From contig CM019701.1 in assembly GCA_009760885.1 (NCBI GenBank), positions 11,305,963-11,369,962 of the forward strand: 64,000 bases of DNA, written 5' to 3'. The position numbers were made by a program, and so were the translations under genes. Shown in pieces: positions 1-64,000 of this stretch (its first letter is position 1; each line of letters begins with the position of its first letter). Source of the stretch: Achatina immaculata (taxonomy: Eukaryota; Mollusca; Gastropoda; Stylommatophora; Achatinidae). The notes beneath the pieces were generated by a model. The model was not told the DNA's origin and searched no databases. It saw nothing but the letters and a program-made list of their open reading frames with translations.

Positions 1-960
1 AGACATTTGATTGTGTACAACATAAGAAACTTTGGGAAATAATGGAAAAAATGGGATTTCCAACACATTTGATACAATTAACATCACTGTTGTATTTAGA
101 CCAACAAGCAGCAGTAAGAATAAATGGTGAAATAACAACTTGGTTTGACATAAAACAATGGGTCCATCAGGGATGCATATTGTCGCCTTACTTATTTAAC
201 TTGTATACTGAAAATATAATGAGGAATGTTAGAGAACATGTAGACAAAGATTATGATTTCATAACAATTGGAGGTTATGAAATACCAGAGGTTAGATATG
301 CTGATGACACAGTATTACTGTCCACAACACAAAAAGGAATAGAAAAACTAATTATGTCAGTCCGTAAGAATAGTGAAGAGCAAAACCGTCTATCTTAATG
401 CGAAGAAGACTAAATTGATGATGACTGACAAAACAAATAAGGCACCTGATATATGTATCAATGAGGAAAAACTGGAAGAAGTGGAGAGTTTTGAATATCT
501 TGGATCACTGCTAGCTAATAATGGAGATACCAATGAGGGAAATTAAAAGGAGGACATCTATCGCTCGTCAGAAAGTAAAACAACTAAAGAATTTGTGGAG
601 AGGAGCAGACAGAAATACAAAAATAAGATTTTTAATGGCATGCATTTTTCCCATCGCAGCATATGCCTGTGAGACTTGGACACTTAACAAAACAGCTGAG
701 AAACACATAAATGCCTTTGAATGTAAATGCTATAGAAGAGTTCTTCAAATACCATGGACACAAAAAAGAACAAATATGTCCATACTACAAGAACTTAATA
801 TTGAAGAAGGCTGGCTAGTAAAGAGGATTAAACAGAGAAAACTTAAACATTTTCAACACATTAAACATCATGATAATCTAGAGAAAACTGTCTTGGAAGG
901 ATACATAATGGGAAAAAGAAAGAGGGAAGACCAAGTGCGAAGATGGCTGCAAGACATCGT
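1..960 (+). mobile_element. Family C RTE-like retrotransposon, 3' half (copy 1), cut by window edge
   Basis: Reverse transcriptase part of a non-LTR element. Readable pieces at 42-398 and 521-956 carry QGCILSPYLFNLY (RT motif B), RYADDTVLL (catalytic YADD) and the RTE-type C-terminal stretch ending near the KRKR motif. The two pieces are in different frames, with breaks near 388 and 533. The element stops abruptly at 960, where a 27-bp minisatellite begins, so the usual 3' end and AATG tail are missing. It matches 1795-2750 with apparently only two single-base indels (extra base near 388, missing base near 924). Confidence 0.85.
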
Positions 961-1248
961 ATGTGTCTGGGTCTGTCTTGTCCTTGTATGTGTCTGGGTC
1001 TGTCTTGTCCTTGTATGTGTCTAGGTCTGTCTTGTCCTTGTATGTGTCTGGGTCTGTCTTGTCCTTGTATGTGTCTGGGTCTGTCTTGTCCTTGTATGTG
1101 TCTGGGTCTGTCTTGTCCTTGTATGTGTCTGGGTCTGTCTTGTCCTTGTATGTGTCTAGGTCTGTCTTGTCCTTGTATGTGTCTAGGTCTGTCTTGTCCT
1201 TGTATGTGTCTGGGTCTGTCTTGTCCTTGTATGTGTCTGGGTCTGTCC
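961..1248. repeat. 27-bp minisatellite, about 10.7 units
   Basis: Tandem array of a 27-bp unit beginning ATGTGTCTGGGTCTGTC, with a GTCTGGG/GTCTAGG variant. Because 27 is a multiple of three, several frames stay open (minus strand reads repeats of DPDTYKDKT). I regard these ORFs as by-products. The array replaces the 3' end of the adjoining family C copy and lies about 160 bp downstream of the FDFT1 stop codon in gene orientation, so it may fall in the 3' UTR or just after it. Confidence 0.95.
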
Positions 1249-1405
1249 TGCCATCTTTCTTCCTGTGGAATTCAGTTTCTTTTTTGTTGTGGTCATCCAT
1301 TAAAAAACAAGAAGTTAAATATTTGAATCACTGAAAGGCTTGTCCAAAAGTCTTGTAAATAAAATGCTCCAGTCCTGTAACAACTCATAATAAGTCATCA
1401 TAGAG
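1249..1405 (-). other. Probable FDFT1 3' UTR start
   Basis: Sequence immediately downstream (minus strand) of the FDFT1 stop codon, up to the 27-bp array. No TTTATT (reverse AATAAA) is visible here, so the polyadenylation site cannot be placed. It may lie beyond the array or use a variant signal. Confidence 0.4.
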
Positions 1406-54767
<53,362 letters not shown>

Positions 54768-55049
54768 CTGTAAAGTTTTCAAACCAAATTTTAGATGTTC
54801 TCACTGTCAGTGTATGAGTCAGAGATTTATCAACTAAACAGAGCCTGTAACAACAGAGCAAACTGGAGATTCATTGTAGCCAGCCATCCATGAGGGGACA
54901 GCACAAGATGATAATGTTAAAATGAAGATGATTTCCTGTAACAAGCACACAGTAAGTCTTGACTGCACACTATAATAAATGATAAAACCAGAATTAAATT
55001 TCGGAATTTTATTTTTTTCTGATAACTGAAAGTGCAAAAATGTATTAAG
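54768..55049. other. Intron 1, proximal part, unassigned
   Basis: Nothing recognised between exon 2 and the 40-bp array. Confidence 0.5.
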
Positions 55050-55622
55050 TGCAAATGATAATGTGAATATGCTGGACTACAAATATCATGTCAGATGATA
55101 ATGTGTTGATGCTGGACTACAAATATCATGTAAGATGATAATGTTATGATGTTGGACTACAAATATCATTTCAGATGTTAATGTGATGATGCTGGACTAC
55201 AAATATCATGTCAGATGATAATGTTATAATGTTGGACTACAAATATCATTTCAGATGATAATGTGATGATACTGGACTACACATATCATGTCAGATGATA
55301 ATGTTATGATGCTGGACTACAAATATCATGTCAGATGATAATATGATGATGCTGGACTACAAATATCATGTCAGATGATAATGTTATGATGCTGAACTAC
55401 AAATATCATGTCAGATGATAATGTTATGATGCTGGACTACAAATATCATGTCAGATGATAATGTGATGATGCTGGACTACAAGTAATTTGTCAGATGATA
55501 ATGTTATGATGCTGGACTATAAATATCATGTCAGGTGATAATGTTATGATGCTGGACTACAAATATCATGTCAGATGATAATGTTATGATGCTGGACTAC
55601 AAATATCATGTCAGATGTTAGA
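55050..55622. repeat. 40-bp minisatellite, about 14 units
   Basis: Unit GATAATGTTATGATGCTGGA + CTACAAATATCATGTCAGAT, units 80-98 percent similar, in intron 1. Confidence 0.95.
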
Positions 55623-55860
55623 TATGGATTATGGTGGCTTACTGAAAGACTCAGACTAGACCTAAGAAACATTATTATCAGCAATGCTCAGCCAACAGGG
55701 ATATAACACCAAGCCTTGCATCAAGCTCTGAGAATCTTGATGAAGAATCATAAGTACTTGTTACTAAAAGTGTCACAGTGAGATAGAAAAGGTGACAGAG
55801 TAAACTACTTATTACTAGAAGTGTCACAGTGAGATAGAAGAGGTGACAGAGTAAACTATA

Positions 55861-57202
55861 CTGTCCAAAAAACAAAAAAAGAAACACATAGCTTATATAC
55901 ATTTTTTATATGTTATGACAAATTTTTTTTTCCGAGTATCTCAAATGAAACCCTATAAAATGATGAGGTTACACAAACAAATTCAGTTAGTTTTCAAGCA
56001 GACAATTATGGCTCGTCTATGAAAAAAATTACGAAACATTGCTATTGGTCGTCTGAAATCAAGCGAAAGTCAAAATCAGGTTGCCAGGCATTTAAACGTG
56101 CAGCAGAGTACCATCAGTCGACTTTGGCACCGTTTCCAAGCAACTGGCTCAGCTGAAGACCGGCACCGCAGTGGAGGACCCAGGGTGACAACAGCAGCTG
56201 ATGATTGCTTTATTCTGGTTCATCACCTCAAAAACAAGTTTCCAACAGCTTCCTTAAGTGCACAGTCATTCCTTGCAGGACATCGTATGTCTGATCAAAC
56301 TGTCCAGAATAGACTGCATGAAGCTGGACTGTGGCACGACGACCTCATCGAGGTCCTGTCTTAACGAGACGCCATCGCCAATATCAACTTGTTTGAGCCA
56401 ACCAGCATCGGCCGTGGACAACTGACAATCAATGAATACGTGTTTGATTTAGGCCGAATCTTCCTTTTTGTTTCACCCCCGAGATATGGGGAGAATGGTC
56501 ACTCGTAGGTCAAATGAACGTTTACCCCAAATTTGCGTTGATGAAGCTCCGTCGAACGGTGGTGGAGGTGCAATGGTATGGGGAATTATCAATTTCAATG
56601 AAAGGAATCCATTTGTGCAGACTGAATGAGGCCTGAATGCGCAAAGATACGTCAGTTAAATTCTTGACCCCTTGTCCTTCCAATTTTGGCTCCACAAAGA
56701 TCTGTGTTTCAGCAGGACAACGTCAGACCCCATTCTGCACGGTTTGTCACACAGTTCCTAGCTGCCAACAACATTCTCAACCTTCCCTGGCCATCCCTAT
56801 CTCGAGACATGAATCCGGTCGAGCACCTATGGGATGAGCTGCAAAGACGTGTTTGTCGCCGAAACCTTTCTCTAGCCAATCGTCGTGATCTGTGGCAGTC
56901 AATCCAGAAAGAGTGGGCAGCCATCACACAGGCGCACATCAGACATCTGATGGCATCTATGCCCAGGAGATGCCACTCACTGATCGATGCAAGCGGAGGC
57001 CACACACAATGCTAAGTTAAGAACCCCTGGGACGAACAAAATCTCGTCACAAAGATGCAAGAAGTGTGTGTTTAAACCCTTAGGTATTATTGTGTGCAAT
57101 TTGAAAATTGTATTCATTCAATTTAAAAAGCTATAGAATATCAAAGTTATAGCTAACATTGGGTCATCAGTAGTTATGCGTTTCTTTTTTTTTTGGGGAC
57201 AG
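55861..57202 (+). mobile_element. Tc1/mariner-like DNA transposon, defective
   Basis: 1342 bp flanked by TA dinucleotides (55859-55860, 57203-57204). Terminal inverted repeats start CTGTCC(...)AAAAAAGAAAC and extend about 30 bp with mismatches. Holds a broken transposase on the plus strand. Confidence 0.92.
56008..57015 (+). pseudogene. Tc1-like transposase pseudogene
   Basis: N-terminal paired-like helix-turn-helix region (NQVARHLNVQQSTISRLWHR, then GSAEDRHRSGGPR) is open at 56098-56364. The middle with the first catalytic Asp is frameshifted and partly deleted (56360-56680). The C-terminal part is open at 56686-57015 with QQDNVRPHSARFV (second Asp), LPWPSLSRDMNPVEHLWDEL (third catalytic Glu) and a tail ending GHTQC. 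No function expected. Confidence 0.88.
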
Positions 57203-57214
57203 TACACATGTTTG

Positions 57215-57945
57215 TCTCCAATGGCTAGTAAAGTAGGACTTGAAATTAACAGGGATAAAACAAAAATAACGAAGGTTCTCATTAATGACGAAGGATAAAT
57301 ATACGTAGAATGAACAGCTGTTGGAGAAGTAAACCATCTTGCATATCTCGGCAGCTATATAGACCACAATGGTGACACCAGAAAAGAAGTTAGAATTCGA
57401 ATTTCCAAGGCAGCATCGACCTTCAAGAATCTTGAGAACATACGGATTCAAAAGTTTTAAGCATAAAAACCGAGTTAAGATTATGCAATTCAAATGTAAT
57501 ATTCACCCTCATTTATGCATGTTAAAGCTGGAAAACAACTAAAGAAATAGACAAGAAATTAGACTCTTTCGAAAACAAATGCCTAAGGAAAATACTCGGT
57601 ATAAAGTTGAATTAATTCAATAACAACGCAGAGATCAGACAGATGAGCAAACAACAACCTGTCTTATGGATGATCAGAAAAAGAAGATGGACATATGTCG
57701 ATCATGTGATGAGAAGAAACAATCAGAGAACCCCGAAACAAGCTATCAAATGGAACACAAGAGGCCGAATAAAAAGAGGTCGACCACATGAAACTCTAAA
57801 GAGGACATTGTTAAGAGAAGCCAATTCAGTGGGCATAACATCCCTTGATGAGACTGAAAAACTCGCCGAAGACAGGACGTCTTGGCGAACTACTATGCGT
57901 GCCTTTGTGACGTTTAAAGGCACGGGAAGGATGTAAGATGTAAGA
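57215..57945 (+). mobile_element. Family B 3' part
   Basis: 5'-truncated, begins MASKVGLEINRDKTK-like and ends with the GTGACGTTTAAAGGCACGGG block and AAGATGTAAGATA tail. 97 codons (57643-57936) open: IRKRRWTYVDHVMRRN, KRGRPHETLKRTLLREANSV. Abuts the right end of the Tc1 element. Confidence 0.88.
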
Positions 57946-57949
57946 TACT

Positions 57950-59030
57950 TGTTACTAAAAGTGTCACAGTCAGATAGATAAAGTACGAAGGTTCACAATC
58001 AGACTCCGATGTCTTTGTATTCAGGACAGTATAACAGAATTTACTATTTAGATTACTTATTTAAGGCACCACTGGAATAGTATTGGCGTCAACTAAATTG
58101 TTTTCCTCTCTCTGAGGCCATATATATAATGGCTGTACTAGCTGAATCCATATTCTATTGGGTTGATTAAATCTTCTTGTGGAGTACAGTTTCATCTTAG
58201 AAATTTCTTTTTGTTGTTGGTGTTATAGAATCACCTAATTTTCTATGTTACACACTGAGAAAATCCAAAAATACACCCATACTTCCAACTCCACAGAATA
58301 ATACAGATACAACAACTTAACATAACTTGGCAGTCTTCCAACCAAAACAAACTGGTCAACAATGAGAAATCCAACAAAGCCAATTGGTGTAGTTATATCT
58401 TCAGACAACACACATTTATTGATGGACAAAATGAGGGGTGAACTTATGAGGATGGAAACGTAGCCATCAGGCTGAACAGAAATTACAATGACAAATGCCC
58501 GGCGTGAGCAAACTCTACGCCATATGGGCGAAAACCTTACAAATGTCCATATACAAATAAAACCATACTTACAACGTTCCACACAAAACCTCAGCCATCA
58601 CAAGAAAACCTAAATCCTCCAACTAACTACCAACAAATTGCCACTGCTAGAAACTCTTCCTAAAACGAGATTCCGTCTACATCAAAACTACTAAGGTTCT
58701 TCCTACAACACAAACAAATAAGGCTCTCTCTACAACCAACAAGTAAGGCTCTCTCTCCTTTCACTAATCGTGAGTGGTATTTATACTATCCCTACCCACT
58801 CAGTTTACTCCGTGCTGCACGCTTATCCCAAGACCCCCGTTCAATGGTCTCAACCAACCTACCTCTCAAACAAGGTTACTCACTCTATATTAATTATTCC
58901 TAAATACAAATCCTGCTTATAACTCCTAGCCAAGATCAATACTGCTATAACAGGCCCATATACGTTCCGCCCCATACCGCAGTATTTATGTCTGCTAATA
59001 GTTTCCTAATAGTTTGCTAATAGTTAATAA
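57950..59030. other. Unassigned 1.1-kb block in intron 1
   Basis: Less AT-rich and without the transposon families seen elsewhere. 58235-58582 (minus) is open for 115 codons but has no motif. TC/CA-rich stretch 58620-58990. Possibly a terminal repeat of an unrecognised element; I found no primer-binding site or matching second copy in the window. Confidence 0.4.
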
Positions 59031-59034
59031 TACT

Positions 59035-60145
59035 GAACTTCATAGATGTTAAAAAGGCATTTGATAGCATACACAGAGTTTCATTATGGAGAATTTTAAG
59101 TCTATATGGAATAGCATCTAAAATTGTCAACATCATCAAGGACCTCTACAATGGATATGTTTGTGCAGTTAAGACAGAGAAAGGGATGAGTGAATGGTTC
59201 CAGATAGAAACAGTTGTGAAACAAGGATGTGTACTGTCTCCTTTACTTTTTGGAATTACAATAGACTTCATAATGAAAAAATGCTGCACAGGTAACACAG
59301 GTATTGACTGGGTACATGGGACCCAACTAGAAGATCTTGATTTTGCTGAATTCTTATCAGTAATAATGTGAATTCCATACAAGAAAAAACAGATAGCCTG
59401 TCTTCACTGGCTAGCAAAATAGGACTTGACATTAACAAGGACAAAACAAAAATAATGAAAATTCCTCTTAATCAAAATGGAAAAATACACATAGAAGGGA
59501 CAGATATTGAAGAAGTCAATCAATTTGCATACCTTGGCAGCTACATAGATCAGGATGGTGATACCAGAAAGGAAGTTAAAATTAGAATTGCAAAAGCAGC
59601 ATCAATCTTCAAGAATCTTGAGAACATATAGAATTCAAACGTTATAAGCACAAAAACCAAGTTAAGACTATTCATTTCAAATGTAATATCCACCCTCATT
59701 TATGCATGCGAAAGCTGGAAAACAACTAAAGAAACAGACAAGAAATTAGACTCTTTTGAAAACAAATGCCTAAGGAAAACAGTCGGCATCAAGTGAAACG
59801 AATTTAAGAACAATGCAGAGATAAGACAGATGACTGAACAACAATCAGTCTCATGGGTGATCAGGAAAAGGAGATGGATATATGTTGGTCACTTGATGAG
59901 AAGAAATGATCAGAGAATCCCAAAAAAAGCTATCAAGTGGAACACAACAGGCCAAAGAAAAAGAGGCAGACTGCGTAAAACTCTGAAGAGGACATTGTTA
60001 AGAGAAGCCAAATTAACAGGCATAAAATCCCTTGATGAGGTTGAAAGACTCGCCGAAGAAATTGGTGAACTACTTTGCGAGCCCGATGTGACGTTCAACG
60101 GCACGGGAAAGATATAAGATAAGATATAAGATAAGAATAGTTCCC
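59035..60145 (+). mobile_element. Family B RTE-like, RT 3' half
   Basis: Starts at the motif A region (LNFIDVKKAFDSIHR-like), includes VVKQGCVLSPLLFGITIDFI (59216 region), then DLDFAEF where the FADD catalytic motif is deleted, then 59368-59631 and 59830-60117 C-terminal pieces (WVIRKRRWIYVGHLMRRN). Ends with the ATAAGATAAGATATAAGATA tail. Confidence 0.88.
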
Positions 60146-60159
60146 ATCAAGAGCTGGCT

Positions 60160-61200
60160 ATTTACGATGCGTTTTCTGCCACACAGTTCAGATTTCCTAG
60201 CAGCGCCCTTAACCTGTCCTAGCTCCAGCAATCTCTTCACAGTTACATTGTTCTTCCATTTTCGTTGTTCGTTTTACTACGTTCTTTCCAATACTGCTTT
60301 AGCAATGTCAGTTCTCCCTTGTCAGTTATCCTTTGTCAGTTCTCCCTTATCAGTTCTCAGCCTGCCATTTATTATAGCCGGTCCAGCAAGCATGCCTGCC
60401 ACTTCATTGCCATGTACTCCCGCAAGTCCTGGACAATAAATCCACGTTATGTTTCTCACATTTGACTGGCTTAACAGATGAACTCATTCTTTTCGATGCA
60501 ATTTATTTTCAATTTTACATGCATACTCTGTGAATCCGTCACAATGACGGAATGAACTACATCATAGTCAACAAGACATTCCATTGCCGTCTACACAACC
60601 TTTGTTTCCATTCGCATGCTTGATGTAGTGACTTTTCAAAGGGTATCGAACCCTGTGCTTCCATTTCGGTTGCCACGAAAATCCCAAGCATGCCTGCCGT
60701 TCAGAGACACTGAGCCATCTGTACATATTACCGCGGTGGAAGACCCACAATGATTCTGGATGAGATCTTGAATCCACAGTTCAACTGCCCCCTGTACCCT
60801 GTGTCTATATTCGCGGCCCCTCTGTATAATGACCTTTTATTTAGCTGAGGTCGGTCCTGTACCCGTAACCAATTATCACCGTTAGCCACCTCATCTAGAT
60901 CGCGCACTGACATTATTGTATCCTCAGCCTCAGCCATTCATGATCTACCTCGTTTGATGCGTCTGCCATTTATCAGCCCCAGCTCCTTATGAAGAGGATA
61001 GTCCTTCATGCCAGCAACCTTGATGTATGCCAGCAACCCTGACGTATGCCAGCAACCCTGATGTATGCCAGCAACCCTGATGTATGCCAGCAACCCTGAT
61101 GTATGCCAGCAACCCTGATGTATGCCAGCAACCCTGATGTATGCCTTGACCTGAGCATACTTGTGGTTAGACCTCACTCACTAGCGTATGGAGCAGAAAA
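60160..61200 (-). pseudogene. RNase H domain pseudogene (TDGSV type)
   Basis: Minus strand. AVICTDGSVSLNGRHAW (first catalytic Asp, ~60740), MRMETKVV and TAMECLVDY (Glu, ~60600), IVTDSQSM (Asp, ~60540), and in a shifted frame TWIYCPGLAGVHGNEVAGML (~60440-60380), the W.PGH.GV.GNE.AD block with His replaced by Leu. Upstream reading frame 60937-60728 (AEAEDTIMSVRDLDEVANG) probably belongs to the same polypeptide. RNase H degrades RNA in RNA-DNA hybrids. Such TDGSV domains occur next to RT in some animal non-LTR elements. Several stops and a frameshift. Confidence 0.72.
61007..61145. repeat. 19-bp tandem repeat, about 7 units
   Basis: Unit GATGTATGCCAGCAACCCT, nearly invariant, inside the RNase H pseudogene leader. 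19 is not a multiple of three, so reading frames rotate. Confidence 0.95.
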
Positions 61201-61656
61201 CGGATAGCTGCTGCATGAGTGTCTCTGGTGCAACCCACAACTACTCTCATTGGCCTGTTCTGCACACGATCTAGTCTGTTCAGCTGTGATTTTGATAAGG
61301 TGAGTCAGTCAGTCATTTGCAAGTCCCTTGTGGAACTTTGCTTACCTAACAGCTCTCCTGTAGGCCTCTCAGTTTTAAGTAAGATACCCTGCTGCTGATG
61401 CATCTATTTGCAGATTATCAACGATGTCTTGCAGGCATCTTCGCCTTGGTTTTTCTCTCTTTCTTTTCTCATTATGTACCCTTCCAAGACGGTCTTCTCT
61501 AGAATATCATGGCGTTTAAAGTGTCCAAAATATATGTTTCTTTTTCTGTTTAATAGCCAGCCTTATTCAATATTAAGTTCTTGTAGTATGGATATATTTG
61601 TTCTTTTTTGTGTCCATTATATTCGAAGAATATATCGAAGAATATATTCGAAGAAT

Positions 61657-61698
61657 ATATAATTAAGTGCCCTGGGCACTTAAGGTTCAGAGAGAGAG
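61657..61698 (+). mobile_element. Minimal family A insertion (about 40 bp) nested in family C
   Basis: AAGTGCCCTGGGCACTTAAG + GTTCAGAGAGAGAGA: only the terminal palindrome and tail of family A, flanked by copies of ATATTCGAAGAA. Left flank has that 12-14-bp motif three times in tandem. Confidence 0.85.
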
Positions 61699-61740
61699 AT
61701 ATTCGAAGAACTCTTCAGTAGCAGTTACATTAAAAGGCAT

Positions 61741-62283
61741 TTATATGTTTCTCAGCTGTTTTGTTAAGTGTCCAGGTCTCACATGCATATGTTGCGATGG
61801 GAAAGATGCATGCCCTTGAAAATCTTTTTTTTGTTTTTTTTTTGTAGTTCTGCCTGTTTTCTCCACAGCTTCTTTAGTTGTTTTACTTTTTGAAGAGCTA
61901 TATATGTACTCCTTTTCATTTCCCTCATTGGTATCTCCATTATTAGTTAGTAGTGATCCAAGATATTCAAAACTCTCCACTTCTTCCAGTTTTTCCTCAT
62001 TTATATATATTTCAGCTGCCTTATTTGTTTTGTCAGTTGTCATCAATTTAGTTTTCTTCGCATTAAGATAGAGGTTTTGCTCTTCACTATTCTTACGGAC
62101 TGACATAATTAGTTTTTCTATTCCTTTTTGTGTTGTGGACAGTAATACTGTGTCATCAGCATATCTAATCTCTGGTATTTTATAACCTCCAATTGTTATG
62201 GAATCATAATATTCATTGGCTACGTCTTCTCTAACATTTCTCATTATATTTTGAGTATACAAGTTAAGTAAGTAAGGCGACAA
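61741..62283 (-). pseudogene. Family C RT middle part
   Basis: 180 codons: [38 protein letters not shown] (catalytic YADD intact), KKTKLMTTDKTNKAAEIYIN, VESFEYLGSLLTNNGDT, then off frame into an A-rich stretch. Confidence 0.8.
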
Positions 62284-63526
62284 TATGCACCCCTGACTAA
62301 CCCATTGCTTTATGTCAAACCAATTTATTGTTTCACCATTTATTCTTACTGCTGCCTTTTGGTCTAGATACAGAAATACTATTAATTGTGTTACATATGT
62401 TTGAAATCTCTTTTTTTTTCATTATTTCCCAAAGTTTCTGCTATTGTGCACAATCAAATGCCTTTGAATAGTCTATAAAAGATAAATATAGATTCACATT
62501 AAATTCTTACATCGACTATATGATCTCGTGATCCTCATACTTGTCTAAAACCGGATTGAACCATACTGACTTCTTTTATTTTCTTACGAAATCTATCTGT
62601 TATGATTTTTAATAGATTTTACTGGCATGACTAATCAGGACAAACAGTTTTGTAGCTTGTGCTTAATTTCAAGTTACCCTATTTTGGCAGTGGTATGAAT
62701 ATAGCTCTTTTTCATTCTTTTGGCCAAATACCTGAATGCCATATCTTTTTGCACAGTGCATGATAGATTGTTGCACATTCCTTTCCTCCCATAAGTTCAG
62801 CTGTTATCTCATTACATGCTGGTGATATACTATTTTTCAAATTCTTTATTGCTCATAAAACTTCTTCTATTCTCCGTTCTGGCTCTTTCTCCTCCAATAA
62901 TAATTCGCGCTGTTGATTTCTATTTTCACAGTCGGCTGTTTCATACATTCCTCTGCAATATTCCTTCCATCTTTATAAGATTTCCTCTGTCTCTGTCAAG
63001 GTATTCCTCATCTTGTCACAAATTAGATTTAGCTTGGGTGTGACATTTCTCGTCAATGTCTTCATTTCTTTAAACATTTCACTATCTCTTCCATACTTCT
63101 TATGTCCTTCTATTCTTTCACAACAGTATTGTTTTTTGTCTTTTCTTATGTTTCTTCGTACTTCTTTTGTTAAAGATTTATATTTCTCTTTGTTGTTGTT
63201 TGTCACTTTCCATTGCGTCTTCATGTCTCTACGTTGTTTTATCAGTTCTAGTGTATCTGCTGTAATCCATCCATTCTTTTGTGTTTTCATTACTGGAACC
63301 ATGTCTTTAGCTGTTGTTATTAAGATAGTTCTGGCCTGGTTCTGGTCAATTCATCTGGTGTCATCTCCTCCCGTACAGCCATCAGAATTTCGAAACGGTT
63401 CTTCACTTCTATACTATATTTTCTGATATTTTTGTAAGATCAAAGCGGAGTGGGTGAATACGTATAGGAACCATCTTTCTCTCTTTTGTGTGTTCTTTGG
63501 AGGGGCGGGCACTCTTTGCTAGGGCC

Positions 63527-63822
63527 GTGTTGTGTCGGTGTGCTGCCATGTCGTGTCGGTGTGCTGCCATGTCGTGTCGGTGTGCTGCCATGTCGTGTCG
63601 GTGTGCTGCCTTGTCGTGTCGGTGTGCTGCCATATCGTGTCGGTGTGCTGCCATGTCGTGTCGGTGTGCTGCCTTGACGTGTCGGTGTGCTGCCTTGTCG
63701 TGTCGGTGTGCTGCCTTGTCGTGTCGGTGTGCTGCCTTGTCGTGTCGGTGTGCTGCCTTGTCGTGTCGTTGTGCTGCCTTGTCGTGCCGGTGTGCTGCCT
63801 TGTCGTATCGGTGTGCTGCCTT
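63527..63822. repeat. 21-bp minisatellite, about 14 units
   Basis: Unit GTGTCGGTGTGCTGCCTTGTC with T/A and C/T variants; minus strand encodes repeats of AAHRHDK. Strand-asymmetric: the plus strand is G/T-rich with almost no A. Confidence 0.97.
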
Positions 63823-64000
63823 AGCGCCCGTGGATACCAGGTTGTACATCATCTTGAAGCCGTGTTGCTGGATTTTTTATGCACAGAATTCCAGCCGTCA
63901 GCTTCACTTTTCTGGATTACTTAAACACTGTCTCCTGCCATGCTTCACTTCCAGTCTCGTTCAAAACCTCATGTTAGCAAACCAACTGGTACAGACATCA
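63823..64000. other. Unassigned sequence to window end
   Basis: No feature recognised. FDFT1 exon 1 is not visible here. Confidence 0.4.

Larger units (their letters stand above)
61302..63430 (-). mobile_element. Family C RTE-like retrotransposon, linker to 3' end
   Basis: 2.1-kb minus-strand copy. From its 5' side: linker ORF 63302-62973 (MKTQKNGWITADTLELIKQR, RKDKKQYCCERIEGHKKYGR), RT region with RYADDTVLL (62165 region), RT C-terminus, 3' end near 61302. Holds a tiny family A insertion at 61657-61698. Confidence 0.88.

Noticed and set aside
878..1334. Overlapping open frames with short peptide repeats on both strands
   Set aside because: They arise from a 27-bp tandem repeat whose unit is divisible by three; no start context, no homology, both strands open.
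58210..58990. LTR of an LTR retrotransposon
   Set aside because: No second copy, no primer-binding site and no gag/pol sequence in the window; left as unassigned.
63409..63924. His-rich (AAHRHDK) repeat ORF that could look like a metal-binding protein
   Set aside because: Product of a 21-bp DNA minisatellite; opposite strand and other frame are open too, and it runs into family C sequence.
54768..64000. FDFT1 exon 1
   Set aside because: Searched the minus strand for the expected MP/KRKVMP-type end of exon 1 before a splice donor; the few matches lie within family B or C sequence.

Overview
The window is animal nuclear DNA: about 53 kb of one spliced host gene, read on the minus strand, whose introns are packed with retrotransposons. 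The host gene is squalene synthase (FDFT1). Seven coding exons are present (exons 2-8 by the human layout) at 54767-54670, 54395-54212, 42936-42808, 25810-25619, 22048-21872, 18073-17921 and 1591-1406. They join in frame to 372 codons plus a stop. I could not find exon 1 (the N-terminal ~33 residues), which probably lies beyond 64000. Arthropods and nematodes lack squalene synthase, so those groups are unlikely. The mix of RTE-type non-LTR elements, Penelope-like elements, tRNA-SINEs and a TDGSV-type RNase H fragment fits a lophotrochozoan such as a mollusc. That placement is inference. By my boundaries roughly four fifths of the window is transposon or tandem repeat, and host coding sequence is under 2 percent. 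|| Families (my labels). RTE-like APE-endonuclease/RT elements: A (3' end TGCCCTGGGCACTTAAGG plus a GA-rich tail), B (TAAGATA-type tail), C (AATG-type tail), D (ATG/TGA-type tail), plus fragments G and H. E is another non-LTR lineage with a C2H2 finger at one end and a CPLC...H...C motif at the other. Penelope-like elements: P-I and P-II, with RT plus GIY-YIG endonuclease and terminal pLTRs. DNA transposons: one degenerate Tc1-like element with clear TIRs and one dismembered hAT-like element. There are also a tRNA-derived SINE family and many minisatellites. || Layout. 1-2.9 kb: two almost identical C copies on either side of the last exon. 3.6-12.75 kb: two full-length A elements with a B element between them, itself interrupted by an A fragment. 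13.2-16.6 kb: P-II with P-I nested inside. 18.9-21.1 kb: B with C nested inside. 22.1-24.3 kb: P-II with inverted pLTRs, ending 27 nt from exon 6. 26.5-28.9 kb: tetranucleotide array, C with B nested, P-II. 28.9-36.3 kb: hAT pieces, D and E fragments, and a P-I compound with 1.37-kb inverted arms. 36.5-41.4 kb: D in D, E, a 24-bp array, B with P-I nested. 43.0-48.4 kb: long C element holding A, C and an unknown element with a 73-bp array. 49.5-52.7 kb: D inserted in a ~20-bp satellite. 53.7-55.6 kb: minisatellites around exons 2-3. 55.9-63.8 kb: Tc1, two B copies, RNase H pseudogene, long C copy and a 21-bp array. || How it fits together. The host exons look intact and constrained: Asp-rich motifs, C-terminal membrane segment, GT-AG sites and preserved phase. 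Nearly every transposon ORF is broken. The best preserved are A copy 1 (one frame break) and the P-I polyprotein (one in-frame TGA). Clean target-site duplications allow a relative insertion history to be read across the window.
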